From Maratus speciosus (lineage: Eukaryota > Arthropoda > Arachnida > Araneae > Salticidae), in contig OZ010799.1 in NCBI GenBank assembly GCA_963932465.1, positions 280,905,083 through 280,969,082 of the forward strand: a stretch of 64,000 bases of DNA. The letters run 5' to 3'. The notes beneath the pieces were generated by a model, which did no database searches, was not told where the DNA came from, and saw only the letters and a program-made list of their open reading frames with translations. Shown here one piece after another: positions 35,056 to 45,506 of the stretch; the first letter of the stretch is position 1; each line of letters opens with the position of its first letter. The translations under genes and the position numbers were made by a program.

Positions 35056-37551
35056 GTTTCCGTGCTTGATTAAATAAGATTAGTTAAACATTTGAAAATT
35101 ACCAAATATAAAAGGAACTAAGTCATAAGAGTGTTTGCTTTATGGTATTTTTTAACAACACTATAAGAAAATGATTTTAAATAAGAGATTTTAAATGTAA
35201 CGTTTTAAATCTGACATAATTTTCACCAAACTTTCCTTTCTCTTTGTAACATTCAACGGAAAATATTTTTATTATTAGAAAGATAATATTATTATTTGCG
35301 CTACCTTAAAATTGGCAACTATAGTTAAAAATATCATCTCGAAATTTGAAATAAATCTCTCATATAAATATATTTTTTAATTTAAACTGTTTTGCAATAT
35401 TATTATTTGGCCACTTTGGCCAATATGACGTAATTTCCTCCATTTACGACTTTTAACACATATCAATGAATTTATTATTTAAAAAATTTCTTTTTCTTTT
35501 AATATTCACGTGTAAATATAATTTTTATGCCGTAATTTTCAATGTTTTCCTGCTTTTAATGCGTAATCATTTAATTCTAATTTGAAAATAATTGATTATT
35601 TTATAATTTTCTTTCATTTTAAGTAAGCATGTGTAAAAACAATTTTTATGACGTAATGTTTAATATTTTCCTGCTTTTAACACTTTATCATTTAATTCTA
35701 ATTTAAAAGGATTTTTTTCTGTTTATAATAGTCACGTGTGAATAAATTTTTAATTTAAAGGATATATTATTCTTTGCGCTGTTTTAACAATAGGCAATAA
35801 TTTAAAATAACCTTTTCTAAAATATGTAAAAAATATCTCTGGAAATTCTGAAAATTTTAATTTAAAATTGAAATAAACCGTCAAAAAATTAGGCAAGTTA
35901 AAAATAATAAATGCACTCTGCAAACTTCGAGTTTCTATTGAATGATTAAATTGAATGAAAATGATTAAATTCCCATGTATATTTTTTTTTCCCTATGAGA
36001 CTTTTTTAATGAGACAATTTTATCCAGATTTAACATTAAATATCTCTTAAAATAATTCTTCGATTTAAAAACTGTCTACTTCAACGTTTTTATCAAACAT
36101 TTCTCTATAATACTACCCATTTTAATATTTTTGTATGCAGTAATTTTCTTAATATTTGCGAAATAGACCTCTAGTCACAAGAGATTCTTTCAAAGCGGTG
36201 AAAAGCGTTAGTTTTTTCTTTTTTTCCGAATAAGAGACAAAATGTAGTACGCAATTGCGTCAAAAGATGGCGACACCAGAATTCTGATATGCTTATTATG
36301 TAAAACTTCATTGTTATTTATAAATAAAACATTTCAATTAAATTATTTATTATAAAATAATTATTACATCACAATAGTTTTTATGCAAGGAAAATAATAA
36401 TTATAATAATAATAATATTATGGATGTCAGTGATTATATATTGATTGACCGTCATAATAATAAAAAATGATATTATAAAAAGAAGAGCTGAAATGAATTA
36501 TTTTTTTACGTTTCTGATCGTGTGATTTATATTCAAATAATAATTATTAATGTATATTTTTTGTAAAGTGTTTGAAATTAAATATATTTATAAAATTTAT
36601 GGTAATATTTTTATTGTTGAAAAATTGCCAAGAAATAATCATCATCAAATTGGCGTCATTATAATTGTAATTTTATTTAACTTAATAGCAATTAAAAAAT
36701 TACAAAGGAACTGAGAATAATGGTCAACTGACAGACTTAAAAAAAAAAAACTTCACACGCATCAGAGAGTATCGAACTGCCTATGTTAAGATCAGTAGAC
36801 GATGGCCCTCAACCACTCAGCCGTGGGAAGACAAAATTTTTCTCCCCAAAAGTGGTTAAAAAGAAAGCATGTGTATGAATACATGTCATGCATTTTCGGT
36901 GAAATTTCCATAGAATGGCGAAGAAATAATATAGTCCGATTTTTCATGCGCATTATAAAACGAACAAGAGTCTTGCTGGAAACAAGTAAATTGTTATTTG
37001 GTTCATCTGAAACATATTTATTTGATTTTTAAAAAATCGCCCGTGTCATTTTCGAGAGAAAAAAAAATCGAATTATTTAACGAACAAGAGTTTTCCCAGA
37101 AAAAAGAAAAGTGTTATTCACCTCGCCTTAATCACATTTATATTATGTATCAATTTAAAAATAATCGTTAGAACCATTTTCGAGATTTTCAAATTAGGAA
37201 CTTCCTCGATATTATACCAACGTTTTCACTTTAAAAATGACTATTTAGATCTCAAAATATACTGCACGTAGAAATGTAAAAATTTCAGTATACGATTAGA
37301 CTGCAGATATAAGACTGTTCTAGAAAATTCAGAACAACAAGACGTATATCTGCTGAGTTATTAAAAGGCGGCTTTTCGCATTTTCTTTGATGTCGAGTTA
37401 GCTGTATATATGAGTTCCGCCATCTACGAATTCTATGATACGATATGATACGATTTTAACGATACGATATGATACGATTTTAACGATACGATACGATACA
37501 ATTTTAGGCTTAAGGCTGCGTCACTCGAAATACTACCGTCTTCCATGATTA
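35056..37551. repeat. Large dispersed repeat C, copy 2
   Basis: This is the partner of 27114-29608. It differs by a GATAC minisatellite at 37431-37503, which expanded from 'cgattcttacgattgtagg' in the other copy, and by indels. The tRNA-like stretch is at 36770-36835. The open frame 36802-37032 is broken in the other copy. Confidence 0.75.
37431..37503. repeat. GATACGAT minisatellite
   Basis: Units of about 28 bp made of 'gatacgatatgatacgattttaac' repeat two and a half times. They are built from a GATAC/GATAT core. Confidence 0.85.
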
Positions 37552-37859
37552 CAGGGGCAGTCAAAGTTTTCCATTATATGACGGCCAATGGGAAAAAAAT
37601 TCTTTCAAGTGCATTTTAATGATGTTACAGCCTTTAGAACAGAATGAAATGGATATGCACTTACTGAAGTGCACTAAAATATACATTCAGTACAATATGC
37701 GGTGCAAAAAATATTTATAAAACTAGTTATAGTACGAACGCACCTCATTTGCCACGTTTGACGAGCAACTTCCAGCTTGTTCTGTTTATCTGTATACATG
37801 CCAGACCAGTTGGTATTACCAATAAGGTTATCTGAGCGAAATAGACTCGCCGGTTCTCA
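37548..37859. repeat. Dispersed repeat F, right half
   Basis: It matches 53697-53912 ('caatatg.ggtgcaaaaaatatt', 'aaaactagttatagtacgaa'). At 37768-37785 it reads 'tttgacgagcaacttcc' without interruption, which is the empty site for the 2.4-kb element at 53913. Confidence 0.75.
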
Positions 37860-37874
37860 GCCTAGGTAGTTTAA

Positions 37875-38100
37875 CACCTTATTTCTCGCTATCGTCAATA
37901 TCAAGATCTGAGGTGTTGTACGTTATTTCTCGTGCCCATCACAATTCCTGGTTGGAGATTTAATTGCTGGAATAACTTATGAAACCAGAAAAAATTAACA
38001 GCCATTTCCGTGTAAAGTCTTTGAATAACACAGCTATGATTTCTGTCTTTTGGCGCTGATTGTGATGTTGGACTTTGTATTGTATGTTTCAAAATATATC

Positions 38101-38136
<36 letters not shown>

Positions 38137-38800
38137 ATTTACCCTTTGCACTCCGTTGTCGTTGCTGCGGCGACATTGTAAGGCAAGTGAAATACTCCGA
38201 TGTCGCCGCTGCGGCTACACGATAAGGTAAGTGAAAAGCGGCGACATCATCTTGCCTTGAAAATTTTGTTTTTCTCACCAGTAATAAAAGAAAATAACAT
38301 TTGTCTTATTTAATCAAACTATTTTTTATTATTGTGTACTTTTCTTCTTTTAAATAAGTGGTGCCGTTCGAATAAAATATTTGTGTAATGACGCGGAGTT
38401 GTTGGTAGTCCGCAGTCATAATGACACAGAGTCGCTGGTAGCCCATACTCAAAATAGCGCGGAGTGCAAAGGGTTAACAATCAAAATTTAATGTATATAT
38501 ATATATATTATTTCAAATATTATTTGAAAAAAATTGTGTGATGATGACTAATAAAGATCTAAGATGAGAAAAATAAATGTCTTATTCGCATTAATTTGTA
38601 TGGTGTGAAATAAACATTAAGACACAGAATTCTCGCATGATGGCTTTTCTACAAATGGGAATTTGTTCTGTAACTTTTTTTTTTCGCCTTAAAAAAACTA
38701 ATTGCATATTTTATTTAGAAACTTTATAAGTATTCATTTTCTGTAATAAAAATATAGGTACTTTTGATGTTTTTCCAAATATTAAGCGATTCTTAAGGAC
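37875..38800. mobile_element. piggyBac-like MITE, copy 2, carrying a nested MITE
   Basis: TTAA is duplicated on both sides (37871-37874, 38801-38804). Ends are CACCTTATTTCTCGC and, at the right, 'gcgattcttaaggac'. It matches the MITE at 2497-3064 ('atttctcg.gcccat', 'cacagaattctcgcatgatg'), but a poly(A) run (38107-38135) and a second MITE (38142-38473) are added. Confidence 0.75.
38142..38473. mobile_element. piggyBac-like MITE with CCCTTTGCACTCCG ends
   Basis: Its inverted ends are CCCTTTGCACTCCG and CGGAGTGCAAAGGG, flanked by TTTA at the left and TTAA (38474-38477) at the right. The first copy of the host MITE has an uninterrupted 'ttattaataatcaaaattt' there. Sub-terminal 'gtcgccgctgcggc' palindromes are present. 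A partial relative lies at about 50241-50418. Confidence 0.85.
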
Positions 38801-38866
38801 TTAAACGGTAGAGCATTGGCCATGTAAGACAAGAATCTGGGTTCGATTCCCGGCATGGGCATTTTT

Positions 38867-40234
38867 CGCTATGTTGGAAATATTCAATTAGTATGGAACA
38901 GGACTATTCGTATAATAAAAAAAGAACTTAAATATACAATAAAACATGAAAATGAATATTTTGATTACGGTGCAGAACTGCCCAATATTCTTGTGTTCAG
39001 TCGTACAGCAATTTACAAAAAAAGTTCTCTTGAAAATGGCATAGTATAAGTGTATGGCGGAAGATTTTTTCAAAAAATTATACTTCTATTTCCGGACTCG
39101 TAGTTAAAATGTTAATGGAAAAATAACATTTACTTTTATCGAAAATATTGTGAGTTATTATATTAGAAAGTGTCTTTTACATATCACTTGTTGTTTATTA
39201 AAAACACTTTAACAGTGCACATGCATTTCATTCGTCTTCTGGTACTTTACACTCACACAAGGCTGCTTGGACTAGGGTATAACAATGCCTACAGATTGAA
39301 ACCCAATAATGCCCGTCGGCCTAATCGTTCGAAGTTTACCGTGGTTTTCTTCGAACTTTGGATTTCCTTACGTAAATACGGGTTAGGTTCCCTTAGAAAG
39401 ACACCACATTGGGATTCCTTCCTTTAGGTCGAATATCCCTCGTGTAGTTAATTGGCCGTCACAAATAACACCAACAGCAACGCCTACAGATTTAATATAG
39501 TCTACGAACAATATGTTCTTCTGTCGAGCACCTACACGGGACATCCAGTATTTTATTGATAAAATGCTTTATATTTTTTGAATAAACCTCATAAATATTT
39601 TTATCATGTAATAAATAACTCCCAACAAAAGAAATACTAAGTTATTAGATGTTGTAAAATATTTTTTTTCGGGTGTGAGGGCGCAGTGTGGCCACACCTT
39701 TCGTATATTCTTAAGGATGGCTCTGATAATAATCAAACGAAAGGAAGCTAATGTGGGTTTAGTTCAAAAGTCCTGCTTATTTAATTTGTTCATGACTAAA
39801 AAAATTGCCGAGTGTATTTTTTAAATTTATGTAAAATTGCATTATTTCACATCATTAACAAATGACTACCGCGAACGAAAATTCCCTTGTTTATTTACCT
39901 AACCAAATATAGTTGACAAAGGGCGTGGCTACCTTACAGAAGATGCATTTATATAATGTTGTCAATATATTTTTCATTGTAAAACATTTTATATTAAATT
40001 TGTACATTGACAGACATTTCCTAATGCATAAAATTGAGGAACCAATGTCAAAAATCAATTTACGAAAGACCTTCAGAAAGCGATTCTCCAATAAGTGGGC
40101 AAATTCATTCTGTGATTTAGTGAAAAGAAAAGTTAAATTTATTTTTTTTTTATTTATTAATACATAATGCATACGAAAAAGAATAATGTACAGTAGTAGT
40201 AAAAAAAGCGTAAACACACCCTACCAGTTAACTA
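38867..40234. other. Non-coding; GC-balanced patch at 39260-39560
   Basis: 39260-39560 is noticeably richer in G and C than its surroundings and holds an open frame ending at 39427 ('NARRPNRSKFTVVFF', then 'LRKYGLGSLRKTPHWDSFL'). I do not recognise a protein family. It may be a conserved mobile-element or transcript-derived fragment. The rest, including frames at 39891-40217, shows nothing. Confidence 0.3.
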
Positions 40235-40430
40235 ATTTTAATAGAAGAAAGTTATTGGTACCAAACGAATGGAAATAAAGTGTACTTTTAAATGATGTAT
40301 ATGAAAATTGCTTAGGGAGCTATCTACAAATCGAATCCAGGACAAACTTTGTTTTTTTTCAAAGGCAACTCCCAATTTTGACAATATATTTTACAGTTTT
40401 GGTTTAAACTATGCCTAGAAACGAAATTTC
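40235..40430 (-). repeat. Dispersed repeat E, reversed diverged copy
   Basis: Reversed blocks 'ggtaccaaacga', 'ttgcttagggagc' and 'aactatgcctaga' match repeat E at 32239. Confidence 0.6.
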
Positions 40431-40947
40431 AAGTCATTTGTATGACAGGATTTTGAATTATAAAAATTCAAAATTTCGAGCTTCTAATGTTAAATTACGT
40501 TTTCATATTTTTATTAATATAGCCGGAAATTATAATCTTAATGTGATAATTGTTTGTGTGGTTATAATACTAAAAAACCCAATCATAAATACATTGAATT
40601 TGTCACTTATAATATGAATTATGAAAATAATACTCCAAAAGAATATGATTGCAACCTACAATTTTTTTGATAGATTTGCATTTATTGCGTCCTATCTTAT
40701 GCTTCTCAATTTCAAATTCTTCTTCTAAGTAGTTTTCAAATTATGATTAAAAAACGTCAAAATGATGGTTTCATGCATTGTTTAATACATTGTACATTTA
40801 ATACGTCTATGATGTGCAGAAAAGCATAATTTGAAAATATATATATATTTTACTCATTTCACAGAAACATTTGGTCTGACAAGTGTCGAAACATATTAAG
40901 CGAGTGGAATGGTCATATTTTCAAGAAATAACACACTAACCCATTAA

Positions 40948-42390
40948 CCCATTAACCGCCAAAACTATAAAGGGTTAAAAAATTTTTGTACAAAGGATAT
41001 TGGTTATTCATTTGAACATATATAACATTAATTTATAGTGGAAATAACAAAACTTGTGTTAGATTACGAAAAATCGAGTGTTGCGTTCACGCAACGTCAG
41101 CGGAATAAGAGTACTGATGTTTAATGAGTTCAACTGAGCATCAGCGGGGTTTTCTTGCCTATTTGGGCACTGAATTTTTTTTTAGCTTCGTTACAATTTA
41201 GACAGCAAACAATCGCATTAAAGGTAATTAATTTATTATTAAAATTTAATTTTTTTTTTCTAAATTACTGATCATATCCAGAAAACAGTTTCAAATATCA
41301 AAACATTCGCTACACTAATCATGTAAAACAACATCAGAAATTTACTGCAGCGATAAACATTCTGACTATGGCATTATGTACAAGGTAGCCTTCTGCTGTC
41401 ATCCGACTTGTTGATTAACTCTTTCAGCGGCTGTCGTCTGCAATTTAACTTTACTTCCCAAATGCCACAATGGCACCAGAACTTTGGTAAAGTAATTTTC
41501 CTTTATTATGTAATTGTTCGTAAATTCCGGTGTCATTCATTCATTTCAACATTTTAGAAATTGAAATGCTTTCCCCCGGTAAGGGCTAAATGTGCGCGTT
41601 CTGTCTGTAATGACTTTTGCATGGGGAACTTACTATGCCTTTTTGGGGCTGATCTGTTTATGGCTAACTCTTTACATTCAAAGGGAGTTTGCAAAAAGGT
41701 TCACTGCAACTTCTCATCTGAAATGAAAGTAAGAGTTTTTTTTTTTTCGAACATAATCTTTATGTCTTCCCGCATTTTTCAAGGTTTTACTTTTTCTTCA
41801 TTTTTCATCATCAAATATTTCCATCTTTATCCACTTCAAATCTCCAGTTTTTTTTTCTGATGAAATAACGATAATATCAGTTTTACATCCGCCATCATTA
41901 CATGAATCTTTATTATAAATTCTTTGTAGACCATCCTCTAACGTAAAACATCTAGTTGCAAGCACAGAATAAGAAAGAATTCCACAGAATCAAACGAGAC
42001 TAGTGAATAATGGAACTACTCCTTTTCCGCTGACGTTGCGTAAACGCAACACCTATTTTCTCTTCCTCCCCCACTAAAGCAAAAGTAACTGATTCGTTGA
42101 ATGTTCTGATGTATTTTGACCTTGACTAAAAATAGATTTACTCTAAAGCTTACATTTGTCTAACTATATTTCTTCTGCGAAAACGACAACGTGAAAGTTT
42201 TCCGTTAAAGATTCTTTAAGTTTCGAACTTGTTATTAAATAGAAAAAAAAATGTTCAAAGAAATATTATTTTTCTACTGAATTATTAACCATAATAAAAA
42301 TTACTATTAATATAAAATTCGTTTGATAGCTAATTCTTTATACGCATTTATGTTGACTGTTGCGTCAACGCAACACAAGCGGTTAATGGG
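40948..42390. mobile_element. piggyBac-like non-autonomous element, 1.44 kb
   Basis: TTAA lies on both sides (40944-40947, 42391-42394) and the ends are CCCATTAACCGCC and, reversed at the right, CCCATTAACCGCTTG. The palindrome GTTGCGT-nn-ACGCAAC occurs three times (about 41080, 42037, 42358), two of them next to 'cagcgga' in opposite orientation. A smaller piggyBac-like MITE is nested at 41419-41586. No piggyBac transposase was recognised; the frame 41561-41860 begins inside the nested MITE. Confidence 0.8.
41419..41586. mobile_element. Small piggyBac-like MITE (relative of 13915-14111)
   Basis: It is preceded by TTAA (41415-41418) and followed by TAAA. Ends are CTCTTTCAGCGGCTG and 'ccggtaagggc'. 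The interior 'gttcgtaaattccggtgtcattcattcatttc' type block is shared with the copies at 13915 and about 10680. Confidence 0.6.
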
Positions 42391-42394
42391 TTAA

Positions 42395-42847
42395 AGCCGG
42401 AATTTTTTTTCCTCTTAAAAACACAAAACTTGCATTTCACACCAGTTTTTTAAAAATAGCAATTTTTTTTTGCTTTTATCACAAAGTTTAAGACATCAAA
42501 TAAAGATCATGATTCGTTAAAAAATTCTGGAATCCAAAGAAAAAAATGGTTGAAACTCTTCAGGTACCATATGTACCCCTAAGCTTTAATAAGCTTTAAT
42601 GGGTCAATAGAAGTGACATAATCATTCTACAGCATTTCAGCAATCGAGTACCGAACTTCAATTTGGATACAGCCCCTAAAATAGGCACATTTTAAAATAA
42701 TTAATTTCTCTGAAATTAATCATACGAACTTCGTGAAAATTTGTTTTTAGCATAATAGAAGGGTGTAGAATATTTTATGGTGTCATACTTAGGTATTGCT
42801 AGTTCGATTCTTTTTATGTAGATGGTCCCCTAAGCAAATTTTATATA
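42395..42847. repeat. Dispersed repeat E, left half of an interrupted copy
   Basis: 'gatggtcccctaagcaaatt' at 42820 stops at TA 42846-42847 and resumes at 49781 'aagtagactttatttccaat', exactly as in the uninterrupted copies at 32239 and 32948. Confidence 0.7.
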
Positions 42848-43041
42848 TTGGGTCGTTCGGAAAGTCGCGTCCGAATGGGAAAATCAATTCGTACCGGAAA
42901 ATTCTATCATTTAATTATTAGACATTGATTCCGATATCTAATCTCTAATAATTACTAATATCTATGTTTAATAATTACCGGGAAGAATTTTGCGGTACGA
43001 ATTGATTTTCCAAAGAGGACACGACTTTCCGAACAACCCAA
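42848..43041. mobile_element. mariner-type MITE
   Basis: TA target duplications lie at 42846-42847 and 43042-43043. The ends are TTGGGTCGTTCGGAAAGTCG and 'cgactttccgaacaacccaa'. Inverted arms extend about 55 bp ('aatcaattcgtaccgg' against 'cggtacgaattgatt'). TTGGGT starts and TA targets are typical of mariner elements. It encodes nothing. Confidence 0.85.
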
Positions 43042-43257
43042 TACATGATATCACACTAGAACCGCGCACAAAAACGTGTACCTATAACCGCCGAAGCGGT
43101 CATTTTGACCGATGTGGATTACCATGCTCAACTATTGTTTACTTGCCATTTTTTATTCTTAGTGTCGTTTATCAGTATTATTACCATCACTGCCCACTTA
43201 ATAATACATATTTCATAATTTTTATTATATTTTTATTATATTTTATTATATTATAAT

Positions 43258-44302
<1,045 letters not shown>

Positions 44303-45331
44303 GATGGCACACTGGTATTCAAATTTAAGTAAGAAGGTTTTTAATAACATCATTGTGGGACAAATTAATAGATTTTATAGAATTTGTAGTAATAGAGAAT
44401 TTTTGAGTTCACAGATTTTTAAATTTACTGCTAATCTTTTTTATAATAATTTATTTCCATACCAGTTTATTTTTCATTATGTAAATCAACTTAACAAGTG
44501 TTTTATAAAGTGGCAACAGCTAAGCGGCCAAACACCGTAATGGACGCCAAGGTAGCTGCTTGAATAAAATGAAGGGTGTGGACTAAAGTCTTTAAGAACG
44601 TCTGCATGTTGATGTGCTTCAAGTAGAAACTGCGGTGACTTGGAAAGAAAATTAATGATTATGAGGATAATGGAAAGACAAGTCTTCACGACGCTGGTCT
44701 AACTTGGATTATGGCCTTGCTTGCAACTCCTGCTGATGGAAAGAAGTGGAGCGTAGTGATTGTTTTAAAGGTAGCAAGTTTTTTTCAGGTCTTCATGGGT
44801 AAAGGTGGGGATATGGCCTTCTCACATGTTCAATACTTCTAATTGCTTAATGAATTAGTCATATTAAAAAAGGATTTTTAAAAAAATTTTTTATTAATTT
44901 TTATTTACGTTTTATAAGCTAAATCGGTTTTCTTGGATTTGAATTGGTTGGTTATATTTGTTTTTGATTCGTTAAAATTATAAAATAGCTTTTTTATGTT
45001 GTGTTTTTGAAAGTTTAAATCTATTGTTATACTTTTGGAGTATGTGGGTTGGCCATATCTTGCGAAACCCGTGAGGATCCAATTTCTGTTTTTGATACCT
45101 GCTTTTTTCACTCCTCCCACTTTCTGAAGAGCAGGGAGTGGTTTGTTTGTTGTTTTTTCGTTATAAATTTTCATGGATTTTTATTGTTGTTTTGCACCCT
45201 CTTTTCATAATAATTTTCATAGTCATTCACTTTTATTAGAGATATATTCACTTAGTGCATATAAGAAGCTGCGTTGCGCCTGATGCACTGGGTTATTTGT
45301 TTTTAAAAAATTTTTTTGAAAGCATTATATA
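44303..45331 (+). mobile_element. Naiad upstream pseudo-LTR (direct partial copy)
   Basis: It matches 47741-48769 at a constant offset of 3438 bases with about four differences (for example T for A at 44358, changing Asn to Ile in the RT tail, and homopolymer changes). It is a 5'-truncated tandem copy joined to the start of the full unit at 45331/45332. It contains a SECIS copy at 44556-44626 and the truncated RT tail at 44283-44540. Confidence 0.95.
44556..44626 (+). promoter_or_regulatory. SECIS copy in the upstream pseudo-LTR
   Basis: Identical to 47994-48064. Here it lies downstream of only the truncated RT tail, so it has no complete frame to serve. Confidence 0.75.
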
Positions 45332-45506
45332 CTTTGGCAATTTGATAAGCTGCTTTGCGCTTCTTTTGCTGTGTATTCAACTGGTCATTTCATATGTCAT
45401 ATGTTGAATTGGGTGCAGTTTGTTATGCAATTAGGTGTAAGTGCCTACAAAAAGTCATAATATAAAAAAATTTTTTGGAATTTTGTATAAATTCCTCAAT
45501 GAAATT
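45332..45506 (+). other. Naiad 5' leader
   Basis: This lies between the pseudo-LTR junction and the first ATG. The final in-frame stop upstream of the reading frame is TAA at 45438; from 45441 the frame is open to the ATG at 45507. The start 'gataagctgctttgcgc' resembles the pseudo-LTR end 'taagaagctgcgttgcgcc', so the element's two ends share a diverged motif. Confidence 0.6.

Larger units (their letters stand above)
37860..38866 (+). pseudogene. tRNA-Thr(TGT)-like gene split by a transposon
   Basis: 37860-37874 supplies the 5' acceptor strand, positions 8-9 and the D-stem start. 38805-38861 supplies the rest. The two parts add up to a 72-nt cloverleaf: acceptor 6 of 7 paired, D stem paired, A14, G18, G19 and A21 present, anticodon TGT, T arm CTGGG/CCCGG around TTCGATT, then a discriminator A and a TTTTT Pol III terminator (38862-38866). 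Faults are A at position 33, one acceptor mismatch and one anticodon-stem mismatch. A 926-bp piggyBac-like element with duplicated TTAA sits in the D loop. It could be a SINE head, but no SINE body follows. Confidence 0.65.
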
